This document shows, one piece after another, positions 1 through 6,994 of a DNA stretch of 14,854 bases (position 1 is the stretch's first letter; the number at the start of each line of letters is the position of its first letter). The stretch comes from Actinomycetota bacterium (GTDB lineage: Bacteria > Cyanobacteriota > Vampirovibrionia > Obscuribacterales > Obscuribacteraceae). The notes under the pieces are model-generated. The model saw only the letters and a program-made list of their open reading frames with translations. It did not search any database and was not told the DNA's origin. The stretch covers positions 1 to 14,854 of the forward strand of contig CAJCIF010000289.1 in the NCBI GenBank assembly GCA_903970355.1. Reading direction: 5' to 3'. The position numbers and the translations under genes were made by a program.

Positions 1-55
1 AACTCGGAATAGCGACCAAACACCGCCGCACCAATCGTCAGCCAGGAATGCCGAA

Positions 56-1501
56 ATGACACCACCTGCCTCACCGACTCGGCTCCAGGGACACGCAGCA
101 CGGCACGATGCTCCCCACCCAGTTGAAGTAGCGTTTACGAAAGATAATCCTTCTCCACCGTCTATGGATTTGTTGACGCCCCACGCAGGCGGATTAGATC
201 AAAGTCGAAACGCAGTAACGGAAGCAGCCGACAAGGCTCTTAGCACAGATCAGGCGGCTGAGTTCAAAGCAAATATGAAACAGTTTGAGGAAAGAGCTAA
301 GACAGACCATTTATCTAATGAGGAAATTCAATCAACTTACGAAGCGGCGGAGAGATTGCTTGCAGCAGAAAATGGTGCAGCAACTACCCACAACATGCGT
401 CTCCTTGCGACGCAAGTAATGTCGGAGGCGGCTAATCCCAATAAGGCTCGCACCGGCAAGGCCACACCCAGTTGCGGTCCTGTTGGTTTGGAGTCTTTGA
501 CGTATCAAAATCATCCTGGACAAGCCGCGGATCTTGTAGCTCAGGCAGCAATTACAGGTAAATTCACCACAGCTCACGGTTATTCTGTACAAGCCGATAT
601 CACTCCAACATACGAATCGATGCATCCAGATGAACACAGCCAACTCTATTCAAGCCAAATATTCCAGTCAGTAGCTTTGAATGCCGGTCTCAAAGAATCG
701 GGAGATGATCGAACTTTCCACATGCAATATGGGGAAATAACGGATGGCAAAGGTTCATTTTACGTAGACTCGCAAGGGCACCAAACGCCATTCGAAGGAA
801 CGTATCCTGATGAGATGCTTAACTCATACAACGCGATTACAGGGAAAGATGATCTCACTCTGATTTTGGCAGGTAATGGCGAAAGCACAAACAATATAAA
901 GTTCGTCAATTCTCCTGAAGAAATGCAGAAGACCGTTGCAGATCTCGAAGCCAAAGGCACACCGACCCTCGTAGAATTAGATGCGCGTAATCAACCCTTT
1001 TGGAAGCAAGCTGACGGTTCTGACCTTGGACCTGCCGATCCATACGGTAATTATGCTCACTGGATCAATCTCAAAGGCTACGATGCAAATACTGGTTCCA
1101 TTGCTTATCACAATGGCTGGGATGATGATACTCACCAAATTTCATCAACCGATCTTTTCAGAAGCACCAGAAGTGCAGATCAAAATCTTCCGGATATGAG
1201 TCGTGATTTTGTAGATTCATTGAAAAATAAAAATGGCAATTATGCTGAAGCGCTCGAAGCGTTACGAATAAGATCGGAGTCTGGACGCATTAGTGACTAC
1301 GATCTCAATCGCTTGATGAATCGAGATATAGCCGGGCTGATCGCTCAGCGCGGAGAGCATTGGCTGGATGATGAAACGACGAGAAGAACGATCTTCGAAA
1401 TGACGAATTATCTGTTTCAGAAACATTCCAAAGAGTTTAAGCCAAGCCGACAGTTCCAGCAGTACTACAACAATTGGCTGGCTGCCCATCCCGATGAGTA
1501 G
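56..1501 (+). CDS. Papain-like cysteine-protease-fold protein, Obscuribacterales type
   Basis: A 481-residue protein without signal peptide or membrane segment. The ATG at 56 is chosen because AGGA (44-47) lies eight bases upstream. Residues 1-45 are Pro/His-rich and look disordered, and about 50-130 is helical and charged. A globular domain follows with Cys140 in a PSCGPVGLESL helix start, His335 in YAHWINLKGYD, and Asn353/Asp356 in YHNGWDDD. The order Cys, then a distant His in a beta strand, then Asn/Asp in the next strand is the papain/C39-like arrangement. I recall related proteins with TCN-type nucleophile motifs in Obscuribacter-like genomes; here the motif is SCG. The C-terminal 100 residues are helical and charged. 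The 3' end faces the cupin gene with a three-base gap. Peptidase, transglutaminase-like or inactive roles are all possible. I am confident it is a real gene, moderately confident of the fold, and do not know the substrate. Confidence 0.85.
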   Translation: MTPPASPTRLQGHAARHDAPHPVEVAFTKDNPSPPSMDLLTPHAGGLDQSRNAVTEAADKALSTDQAAEFKANMKQFEERAKTDHLSNEEIQSTYEAAERLLAAENGAATTHNMRLLATQVMSEAANPNKARTGKATPSCGPVGLESLTYQNHPGQAADLVAQAAITGKFTTAHGYSVQADITPTYESMHPDEHSQLYSSQIFQSVALNAGLKESGDDRTFHMQYGEITDGKGSFYVDSQGHQTPFEGTYPDEMLNSYNAITGKDDLTLILAGNGESTNNIKFVNSPEEMQKTVADLEAKGTPTLVELDARNQPFWKQADGSDLGPADPYGNYAHWINLKGYDANTGSIAYHNGWDDDTHQISSTDLFRSTRSADQNLPDMSRDFVDSLKNKNGNYAEALEALRIRSESGRISDYDLNRLMNRDIAGLIAQRGEHWLDDETTRRTIFEMTNYLFQKHSKEFKPSRQFQQYYNNWLAAHPDE

Positions 1502-1504
1502 CTC

Positions 1505-1924
1505 TTAGTTCTTCCAGGTGTGCTCTTCGTGCCGAACGCCATCTTCTTTCGTATATTGTTCAAGGCTGTTTTCTTTCGCTTGAACGCAAAGGTAGGTGAG
1601 TGCTTCTTTTGCACTGGCACGTAATGCTCGTGAACATTTAGGAGCGACGTTTACCATCGAGCCTTCTTTCACATCAATTACATGATCGTCGAGCTGCATT
1701 TGTCCGCTGCCTTCAACGACAATATAGAGTTCTTCATTTTGTTTGTGGCTGTGAAAGAAAGGAGTTTTTCCACCCGCATCTATTCTGGTTACTGAAATTT
1801 CCATGCCGGTAAGACCTAGATCTGCCTTCATGAATTTCTTCGATCTCCCATCAGCAGTTTTATCTGTAAGTCCAGAGAATTTGCCGAGATCTACGTGAGT
1901 GAAATTCTTTATTGTGGTGCTCAT
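1505..1924 (-). CDS. Small single-domain cupin protein
   Basis: A 139-residue protein. The open frame extends to a TTG at 1948, but the ATG at 1924 has AGAGGA about ten bases upstream and is the better start. Cupin motif 1 is clear: Gly52, then His58-x-His60, Glu64 and a closing Gly72 (FHSHKQNEELYIVVEG), giving three metal ligands. Motif 2 is degenerate: after Gly88 and Pro95 the expected His is missing (PKCSRAL), so the usual fourth ligand is absent or supplied elsewhere. Single-cupin proteins of this size include small isomerases, dioxygenases and sugar- or stress-associated proteins, and the reaction cannot be read from sequence. It is transcribed alone leftward. A 17-bp dyad in its upstream region, overlapping the -35 position of a CATAAT -10 candidate, suggests control by a dimeric repressor. 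Confidence 0.85.
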   Translation of the reverse strand: MSTTIKNFTHVDLGKFSGLTDKTADGRSKKFMKADLGLTGMEISVTRIDAGGKTPFFHSHKQNEELYIVVEGSGQMQLDDHVIDVKEGSMVNVAPKCSRALRASAKEALTYLCVQAKENSLEQYTKEDGVRHEEHTWKN

Positions 1925-1989
1925 TTCGTTCGATCCTCTTTGGGTCAAAAGCCAATGAACATAGTTTATCCGATAACAGGAAAAAGCAA

Positions 1990-2042
1990 ATTATGTCGGG
2001 CATTTTCCAAGGGTACTTAGTACCCTCGATGATATGCATCGA
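1990..2042 (-). promoter_or_regulatory. Candidate cupin promoter with overlapping 17-bp dyad operator
   Basis: On the leftward strand a CATAAT hexamer (1990-1995) can serve as a -10 box. The corresponding -35 window (about 2013-2018) lies inside a perfect odd palindrome at 2010-2026, with eight-base arms AGGGTACT and AGTACCCT around one central T. Directly adjoining it is a second inverted repeat, TCGATG/CATCGA (2026-2031 and 2037-2042, five-base loop). The dyad could occlude RNA polymerase at the cupin promoter and might also influence the divergent gene at 2102. No regulator gene adjoins it, so the binding protein is unknown. The palindrome is observed; its function is inferred. Confidence 0.45.
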
Positions 2043-2101
2043 CACCAATCTGACACTGGTTAGCAATCACCCTGACACACTCTTAAGTTACAGTGCTGAC
2101 T

Positions 2102-2473
2102 ATGGAATATAACCCCGAGAAAATGCCAGGCAAGATTGCTCCACCAAACTCTACGGCGCAAAGTTTGTTCGAATCTGCCTATGGTATCCAACCATTGAAT
2201 TCGTCTGGCGAGGAAGGCGGCGGCTTTGCTTCGCCAACACAATTGCAGCAGTTTCTAGAAGGTTTGGGAGTAGCGCATAATTCGACTACACCTCCAGAAA
2301 TTCTTGCAACGCTTGCTCAAGACAAAGATTGGTCTGTAAGGAAAGAGGTTGCCTGGAACCCTAACGTTCCCCCTGAACTTCGACAACAGCTCTCAGCAGA
2401 TTCAGATCCGCGGGTGAGAGATGCCGCGATGAGCACACGGTCCCCAGGCGATTTTCAGGCTGATCCTGATTGA
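2102..2473 (+). CDS. Small LRV/HEAT-like repeat protein
   Basis: A 123-residue protein. The frame opens at a GTG (2093), but the ATG at 2102 is the simplest start; neither has a strong Shine-Dalgarno. Residues 1-45 are Pro/Ser/Gly-rich and probably disordered. From about 46 there are helices, and residues 64-111 hold two tandem repeats of about 24 residues: TPPEILATLAQDKDWSVRKE followed by VAWNPN, and VPPELRQQLSADSDPRVRDA followed by AMST. The PPE-L-x2-L-x-D-x2-x-VR pattern matches leucine-rich-repeat-variant (LRV) and HEAT-type alpha solenoids. Two repeats are too few for a stable solenoid alone, so it may cap a partner or form a small bundle. A protein-binding role is inferred. It is divergent from the cupin gene, and no enzymatic motif is visible. 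Confidence 0.75.
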   Translation: MEYNPEKMPGKIAPPNSTAQSLFESAYGIQPLNSSGEEGGGFASPTQLQQFLEGLGVAHNSTTPPEILATLAQDKDWSVRKEVAWNPNVPPELRQQLSADSDPRVRDAAMSTRSPGDFQADPD

Positions 2474-2557
2474 ATTGTTAATTCACAATTTGGAAACGTC
2501 TTATGGTCACTCGATCACTATTATCAGAAGAGTGATTGGCTCTTTCGGTCTTTTCAA
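2474..2557 (+). other. Short intergenic segment with two weak hairpins
   Basis: After the TGA at 2471-2473 there are two small inverted repeats. AATTGT/ACAATT (2473-2478 and 2485-2490) has a six-base loop, and ATCACT/AGTGAT (2514-2519 and 2531-2536) has an eleven-base loop. The second is followed by a pyrimidine-rich stretch (CTCTTTCGGTCTTTT) but no clean T run, so it is at best a weak terminator. No clear Shine-Dalgarno precedes the ATG at 2558. Confidence 0.25.
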
Positions 2558-3169
2558 ATGTCGAGCAATTTATCCGTAATCGTATCTGATTCTTTTTCGC
2601 CCACCGAAATTGGAAGTATACAGTCTTTCCTTAGCGCGCAATTAGATAAAGGCGAGTATGTAGTGACAATATTTCGCGAAGAAGATAGCATGCGTACATT
2701 GATTCGCTGTGCGTTGGTAGTCTCTACTTGTACGCTGTTACCGGTTGTGGCCCTCGCTGCTTATGTCTTTAGTGGTAGTAAAAGTTGGGATGGCAGCTGC
2801 ACTAATCTGCTCCTCATTATGATGCTACCTGCGGTGCTCTTTTGGATTGGCAAAACATGGTTTGCCTGGCAAAGGCTGAAAAAAATGGCATACGCTCTAA
2901 CCAATAAACGTTTAATGAGTATATACCCGGGCCCGATTATTGGAAGGTATTATTACTGCGCATTCATCAGTAAGCACCGCGTGAACAAAGGTGGCGAGAT
3001 TAAACTTGATTTGTTTGATGCCGTCGATATTTCCAATTGCGAAAGCCATCGCGGTGATCTTACCTTTCATATCGCGAAGCCCAACTTTCTCTCACCCAAG
3101 TCAATATCCTTCCTTGGCGTTTACGAGCCCGACCAAATAAAATCGTGCATGCAGCATTGCTTAAAGTGA
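2558..3169 (+). CDS. Two-helix membrane protein with bacterial PH-like domain
   Basis: A 203-residue protein. The N-terminal 45 residues include LDKGEYVVTIF (about 29-39), which resembles the 'L-x-x-GE' strand opening many bacterial PH-domain membrane proteins. Two hydrophobic segments follow at about 47-71 and 82-104. Then comes AYALTNKRLMSIYPGPIIGR (111-130), which matches the 'Y-x-LT-x-KR' signature of bPH/YdbS-type domains, and beta-rich sequence to the C terminus. The likely topology is a helical hairpin in the inner membrane with the PH-like domain in the cytoplasm. No good ribosome site supports the ATG, but the L-x-x-GE segment argues against the internal Met at codon 45. The stop overlaps the end of the convergent PspA-family gene by nine bases. 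The specific role is unknown; membrane-stress or lipid-associated scaffolding is an inference from the domain and its neighbour. Confidence 0.8.
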   Translation: MSSNLSVIVSDSFSPTEIGSIQSFLSAQLDKGEYVVTIFREEDSMRTLIRCALVVSTCTLLPVVALAAYVFSGSKSWDGSCTNLLLIMMLPAVLFWIGKTWFAWQRLKKMAYALTNKRLMSIYPGPIIGRYYYCAFISKHRVNKGGEIKLDLFDAVDISNCESHRGDLTFHIAKPNFLSPKSISFLGVYEPDQIKSCMQHCLK

Positions 3170-3940
3170 AGTGTCGGAATCTCGTTCAGAGAGCATCTTT
3201 TCCAATTTCACGACGGCTTCAGTAGTCTGCTGCAAATTCTCTATTGCTTCCTTCAGGCTTTTTCTATAGTCAAAGACACCTTCAGAAACTGAGGCTGAGC
3301 CCTTTGCTGCTTGAGCCTCAAGTTCGATGACTTCTTGTTCAAAACTTTTGAACGCAGAAAAAGCGGCATCAGTATTGATTGCGTCCATAATTCTATTGGC
3401 ATTGATAGCAGTTTGAGCAGCTGCTTTACGAGAGATTAGAACTTGCTTCTGTGTATAGGCCTTCTGCACGTTGGATTCGAGATCTGTTAATTTTTGCCGT
3501 AACACCGTTATCGCTTCTTTATGTAGAACAAGCTGTTGCTCTAGCTCATGGGCGGCTTGTTTATATTGGTTCATACGGTGGATAGCCTGGTTGTGCAGGT
3601 CAGGATTCCCCTGCTGCGTAGCTGTTTCGGCTCTTTGTAGCCATGTTTCGGATTGAGCTCTATTCTTTTGTAACTGCGATTCCAACTGCCTTTCGGTGGC
3701 GATTGCCTTCGCGACCGCTTCCCGAACTTTTATTAGGCTGGATTGAAGATCGTCGTAGACTTTTTCCAGCTCCAAATCTAACTTTTTAGAATTGCAATGC
3801 ATTTCATCAGCTGATTCATCGGACTTACCAATCAGGAGGTCTCTCAAACGTTGTATCCATTCGCAAAACTTTTGCTCGACCCAGTCTAATAGACGTTTTG
3901 CTTGGTTGCTTAAAGTTTCAGGCTCATTGTTCTTCGACAT
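3161..3940 (-). CDS. PspA/IM30 (Vipp1) family coiled-coil protein
   Basis: A 259-residue protein, close to the usual PspA length. AGGAAG nine bases upstream supports the ATG at 3940. After a short amphipathic N-terminal stretch (CEWIQRLRDLLIG, about 26-38) and an acidic linker, residues 50-195 are a long heptad-rich coiled coil. Family hallmarks include ETWLQRAETATQQGNPDLHN followed by QAI, the helix breaker (NP) in the middle of the hairpin, and LISRKAAAQTA near 170. These proteins assemble into membrane-binding rods or ESCRT-III-like polymers that stabilise stressed inner membranes. The N-terminal helix is displaced by an extra 40-residue charged preface compared with classical PspA. It starts 13 bases after the TetR stop and is the last gene of the leftward redox operon, so it is probably induced with those enzymes. 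Family assignment is fairly secure; the exact subfamily is not. Confidence 0.85.
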   Translation of the reverse strand: MSKNNEPETLSNQAKRLLDWVEQKFCEWIQRLRDLLIGKSDESADEMHCNSKKLDLELEKVYDDLQSSLIKVREAVAKAIATERQLESQLQKNRAQSETWLQRAETATQQGNPDLHNQAIHRMNQYKQAAHELEQQLVLHKEAITVLRQKLTDLESNVQKAYTQKQVLISRKAAAQTAINANRIMDAINTDAAFSAFKSFEQEVIELEAQAAKGSASVSEGVFDYRKSLKEAIENLQQTTEAVVKLEKMLSERDSDTSL

Positions 3941-3953
3941 CTTCGCGATCTTC

Positions 3954-4535
3954 CTATTTATCTTTTTTCTTTTTCTTCGGGAAGGTCATCGTAAAAAAAT
4001 CTTCGAGTGGCTGATCGTTCAACACCACTTTTGCATAATTTGTAGCACCTTCAAAAGAGTTTGCCAGAAAACGAGCCAATTGATCGGGGTCTTGATTTGA
4101 GTCGATGTCCCCTTCTTCTTGAGCCTGACGGATAACTGCGGCAAGGGCAGCAAACCATCGTTCGAATGCTAGTTCAACAGCACTTCTTAAAGGTTCTCCG
4201 AAATTTGAAACTTCCACGCTGAAGTTACTCATCAGACAACCATTTTTGAAATCAGTGCTTTTGTTAGTGTCGGCTAGACTTCGAAAATGATTTTTCAATC
4301 GACGGTAGGCGGAAGGCGGGCCTTTTAAAATAACCTCGACCGTTACGGCGTGTTCGTATCGCTCTAGAGCAGCTATTGCCAGAGCCTCTTTGCTTGCAAA
4401 ATGATTATAAAAGGAGCCCTTGAAAACACCGGCTTCGTTTGCGATGTCTTCAATAGTAGTGCCTCTATACCCCTGAGCATGGAAACACTTCAAAGCAGCA
4501 TCAAATAGCTGGTCACGGGCACTCGGGCGGGGCAT
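3954..4535 (-). CDS. TetR/AcrR-family transcriptional regulator
   Basis: A 193-residue regulator of standard TetR length. The N-terminal DNA-binding domain is textbook: RDQLFDAALKCFHAQGYRGT then TIEDIANEAGVFKGSFYNHF and ASKEALAIAAL (residues about 7-55), with the recognition helix around GVFKGSFYNHF. The C-terminal helical ligand domain contains KNGCLMSNFSVE, resembling the 'GCL-x-x-N' element of AcrR/YxaF-type regulators often linked to oxidoreductase and quinone or electrophile-response genes. The C terminus is very basic (KKKKKDK). It lies 23 bases after the reductase stop and 13 bases before the PspA-family gene, so it is very likely co-transcribed and autoregulatory. Dyads at 6852-6911, near the head of the operon, are candidate operators. 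The inducing ligand is unknown; a carbonyl or alcohol substrate of the operon enzymes is a reasonable guess. Confidence 0.92.
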   Translation of the reverse strand: MPRPSARDQLFDAALKCFHAQGYRGTTIEDIANEAGVFKGSFYNHFASKEALAIAALERYEHAVTVEVILKGPPSAYRRLKNHFRSLADTNKSTDFKNGCLMSNFSVEVSNFGEPLRSAVELAFERWFAALAAVIRQAQEEGDIDSNQDPDQLARFLANSFEGATNYAKVVLNDQPLEDFFTMTFPKKKKKDK

Positions 4536-4558
4536 TGAGGTCTAAACCATTGTCTGTA

Positions 4559-5587
4559 TTAACCTAAGTCGTTGGTCAATACGATTCTATACCGAGCCTT
4601 TCCACTTTTCAGATGCTCGATGGCTTCATTCACCTTCGACATTGGAAAGCTTTCTGTTACTGGTGAGATGGAGTGCCTATCGCAAAAATCGATCATCTTT
4701 TCAACGGTTCTCGGGCTTCCTAGCGGTGAACCACCAAATGATTTTTGCCCACTTATCAGTGAAAATGCTTGCAGTTGAATCGGATCATTGAAAATACCAA
4801 CAGTGACAATACGTCCTTTTGGAGCAAGCGCTGCAATATATTCTTGCCACTCAAGATTGACACTAACCGTGGATAAAATGAAATCGAAAGAGCCTGCGAT
4901 TTTACTCAGTGCTGCCTTATCGTGAGTATTTACTACTTTATGAGCACCAAGTTTAATTGCTTCATCTCGTTTCGAATCGCTGGAAGTGAAGGCGGTTACT
5001 TCAAACCCCCACTTATTTAAAAAGCCTAGTGCCATATGGCCTAAACCGCCGATACCAATTACACCGACTTTATCAGTTGGATGAATGTTGTTTTGAACTA
5101 TAGGATTGAAGACTGTGATACCACCGCAAAATAGTGGTCCCGCTTTCTTATAATCCAGCTTTTCGGGAAGCGGCTGTGTCCAGATCCATTGTGCTCGCAC
5201 TTTATTAGCGAAGCCGCCATGCCGACCTATTATTGTTTGCTCTTTCTTTGTGGGATCGATGCACAGATTTTGATCCCCTCCGATACATTCAGGGCAAGAC
5301 ATGCAGCATCTCGTAAACCAACCAAGACCGACTCGTTGGCCAACGGATCGTTTTTGAACAAGTTCTCCAGCGGCAACAATTTTGCCTACCACTTCATGTC
5401 CTGGCACGAAGGGATATGTAGTCATTCCCCATTCGTTTTCGAGCATGGAAACATCTGAATGGCAAACACCACAATATTCAACGGCAATCTCTACTTCATC
5501 TTTACCTAGCGGTCCTGGATCGAATTCAAAAGCGCTAAGTTTTTCACCCTTAGCCTTAGCAGCATAAGCTTTGATTTTCTCGGCCAT
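4559..5587 (-). CDS. Zinc-dependent alcohol dehydrogenase/aldehyde reductase (YahK/CAD-like MDR)
   Basis: A 342-residue medium-chain dehydrogenase/reductase. The frame extends to a GTG at 5599, but the ATG at 5587 has GAGGA about six bases upstream and starts 11 bases after the preceding stop. Catalytic zinc ligands are Cys42 with His43 (GVCHSD), His64-Glu65 (PGHEVVG) and Cys154 (PLFCGG). Structural zinc ligands are Cys95, 98, 101 and 109 in a C-x2-C-x2-C-x7-C loop. The Rossmann motif is GIGGLG (178-183), followed after the second strand by TSSDSKRDEA, whose Ser/Lys/Arg residues favour NADP(H). The pattern matches the cinnamyl-alcohol-dehydrogenase/YahK branch, broad NADPH-dependent aldehyde reductases. 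All catalytic residues are present. It sits in the operon with an SDR, a DUF1330 protein and a TetR regulator, consistent with detoxification of reactive aldehydes. The exact substrate cannot be told. Confidence 0.94.
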   Translation of the reverse strand: MAEKIKAYAAKAKGEKLSAFEFDPGPLGKDEVEIAVEYCGVCHSDVSMLENEWGMTTYPFVPGHEVVGKIVAAGELVQKRSVGQRVGLGWFTRCCMSCPECIGGDQNLCIDPTKKEQTIIGRHGGFANKVRAQWIWTQPLPEKLDYKKAGPLFCGGITVFNPIVQNNIHPTDKVGVIGIGGLGHMALGFLNKWGFEVTAFTSSDSKRDEAIKLGAHKVVNTHDKAALSKIAGSFDFILSTVSVNLEWQEYIAALAPKGRIVTVGIFNDPIQLQAFSLISGQKSFGGSPLGSPRTVEKMIDFCDRHSISPVTESFPMSKVNEAIEHLKSGKARYRIVLTNDLG

Positions 5588-5598
5588 TTGTTTCCTCA

Positions 5599-5925
5599 CT
5601 AATTGGAGCTGGGTAATCCATCTACGGAGAATGCACGTGTGTGGGCTGATTTTTCACGCAGTGGAGCTATTTTACGGTAAGTAGGCGATGCAAACCAATC
5701 TCGACCGGCTTGAGCATTCGGAAAAACTACAATTGCTGCTCTTGCTGCCGTTTTTTCGATTCCTTCAATAGGAACTATCGATTCACCAAATGAAAGCAGT
5801 TGGCCACCAAATGGTTCAAGTGTAGATGCAAATTGTTCGGCGTATGGTTTAAAACCAGCCATATCATGAATTTCTACTTCTGCAATGAAATAGGCTGGAG
5901 GACCGCTTTTTGTTTGATTTGACAT
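5599..5925 (-). CDS. DUF1330 domain protein
   Basis: A 108-residue protein, typical in size for DUF1330, a dimeric alpha/beta-barrel (ferredoxin-like) fold. The start at 5925 is supported by AAGGA about nine bases upstream. Visible family features are an opening strand AYFIAEVEIHDMAGFKPYAE, the GGQLLSFGES segment, an Ala/Ile/Val-rich strand (AAIVVFPNAQAG), and W-F-x-S-P-x-Y-x-x-I-x-x-LR (DWFASPTYRKIAPLREKSA). The family has no settled function; homologues often sit beside oxidoreductases. Its stop codon is 11 bases from the reductase start, and the SDR ends 38 bases upstream, so it is firmly inside the operon. A substrate-binding or small-molecule isomerase-like role is only a guess. Confidence 0.9.
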   Translation of the reverse strand: MSNQTKSGPPAYFIAEVEIHDMAGFKPYAEQFASTLEPFGGQLLSFGESIVPIEGIEKTAARAAIVVFPNAQAGRDWFASPTYRKIAPLREKSAHTRAFSVDGLPSSN

Positions 5926-5963
5926 ACCAATAAATCCTTTTGTTTTGTGGTGGCGTTAAAAGA

Positions 5964-6764
5964 TCAAATAACTCGCTCGTACATTTCTTTCTGATGCTTC
6001 TTGAGCAATTCTTCTACAGAGGAAGGAAATACATTCCTGAATTTGCCTTCTTCAGCTGGTATCACTTCGACCATTTTGGCGATCATATCTGCCGGATCTA
6101 AACGACCTTCCGCATTGCCAATTAGATTGGTGACGATATCTTGAAAGTCTTTTCTCTTGGTGAAATTAACTTCGTCATCTAACCAGCGCATAGCATTTGC
6201 GGCCATCGCTTCATTGAAACCCGTTAAAAATGCTCCAGGATTTATGGTTTGAACTTGAATGCCATATGGCTTCAGTTCAACTTGCATGGCTTCTGCCATT
6301 GCTTCGAGTGCATGTTTGGTTGAAGCGTATGCTGAAAAACCAGGTGGGCTAAACAAGCCACCCATCGAAGAAATAAAAACAACTTTGCCTTTAATTTTCG
6401 ACCTCACCCATTTCTTTATGATGCTCTGAGTAAATTCGAGAGGACGAAATACATTGATTTCGAAATTGTTCTTGACGATTTCAATGGGAATTTCTGAAAT
6501 AGGCCCACCTTCACCAATGCCGGCATTATTCACAAGAATGTCGAAATCCCAAGTGGTGGCTTGCTTAACTTCATACTTGTCGAGCAGATCCAGTTTCTCC
6601 ACTTTCAGAGAGAGTCCCAGATCTTTTACTTTATTGCGCAAGGCGGAAACCTGTTGCCAGGTTTGTGCGGCTGCGATGACATCATGTCCTTTTTGACTGA
6701 GGCCAATAGCTGCTCCCTCACCTAAGCCAGATCCGGCACCTGTAACCAGAATTTTTCTCTTCAT
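5964..6764 (-). CDS. Short-chain dehydrogenase/reductase (classical SDR), first gene of the redox operon
   Basis: A 266-residue classical SDR. The open frame continues upstream to 6911, but the ATG at 6764 has GGAG six bases upstream and begins exactly at the conserved MKRKILVTGAGSGLG. The cofactor loop is TGAGSGLG (8-15), NNAG is at 79-82, and the catalytic Ser132/133, Tyr146 and Lys150 (SAYASTK) are intact. A PGAFLTGF loop follows the sixth strand. All catalytic residues needed for NAD(P)-dependent oxidation or reduction of a hydroxyl/carbonyl group are present; the substrate is unknown. It is the promoter-proximal gene of a five-gene leftward operon, divergent from a second SDR at 7282. 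The two SDRs are not close copies: their cofactor loops and C termini differ. Confidence 0.93.
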   Translation of the reverse strand: MKRKILVTGAGSGLGEGAAIGLSQKGHDVIAAAQTWQQVSALRNKVKDLGLSLKVEKLDLLDKYEVKQATTWDFDILVNNAGIGEGGPISEIPIEIVKNNFEINVFRPLEFTQSIIKKWVRSKIKGKVVFISSMGGLFSPPGFSAYASTKHALEAMAEAMQVELKPYGIQVQTINPGAFLTGFNEAMAANAMRWLDDEVNFTKRKDFQDIVTNLIGNAEGRLDPADMIAKMVEVIPAEEGKFRNVFPSSVEELLKKHQKEMYERVI

Positions 6765-6928
6765 TGTTTCTCCATCCAAACACTGGCTTACTATGTTACA
6801 GCCCGCATGGGACAAAGAGCGGTTCGTTGCACGGTATCGGAGCTGGAGATGATGAAAAGTACTTTCATGAACGTTCCTCGCGAACGAAATTAATTCAATA
6901 TGGTCAACCATCTTAAACTGAATCTTCG
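6765..6928 (-). promoter_or_regulatory. Leader/promoter region of the redox operon with three dyads
   Basis: This 164-base stretch lies between the small gene's terminator and the first SDR start. It contains three inverted repeats in 60 bases: ATGAAA-n5-TTTCAT (6852-6868), CGTTC-n5-GAACG (6872-6886) and ATGGT-CA-ACCAT (6900-6911). The first two are centred 19 bp apart, roughly two helical turns, as expected for paired dimers on one DNA face. They lie about 90-150 bases upstream of the SDR start. Because the operon encodes its own TetR regulator, these are the natural candidate operators. I could not identify an unambiguous -35/-10 pair. The dyads are observed; regulator binding is inferred. 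Confidence 0.4.
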
Positions 6929-6969
6929 AAAAAAGATCCAGTATCCAGAAGATACGTGGATACTGAATC
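6929..6969 (-). terminator. Rho-independent terminator of the 40-codon gene
   Basis: The perfect inverted repeat CAGTATCCA/TGGATACTG (6939-6947 and 6957-6965) has a nine-base loop. Beyond one mismatch it is extended by GAT/ATC (6935-6937 and 6967-6969), giving about 13 bp of stem. Read leftward it is followed immediately by six T residues (A6 at 6929-6934 on the plus strand). It lies 25 bases after the stop of the small gene and upstream of the operon, so it isolates the two transcripts or acts as an attenuator between them. Confidence 0.75.
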
Positions 6970-6994
6970 GAAATTACTAGTTAGGCGATCGACC

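Noticed and set aside
2514..2536. Hairpin after the LRV gene as an intrinsic terminator
   Set aside because: The stem is only six pairs with an eleven-base loop and no uninterrupted T run, so it is kept only as a weak structure.
3471..5567. Rightward frames inside the leftward operon (for example 3792-4100, 5189-5458)
   Set aside because: They are antisense to clear PspA, TetR and dehydrogenase genes, rich in Cys/Phe/Ser, with no domain and no Shine-Dalgarno.
6765..6911. N-terminal extension of the first SDR up to 6911
   Set aside because: The extra 49 residues do not resemble any SDR extension and cover the dyad cluster. The ATG at 6764 has GGAG at good spacing and begins directly at the conserved first strand.
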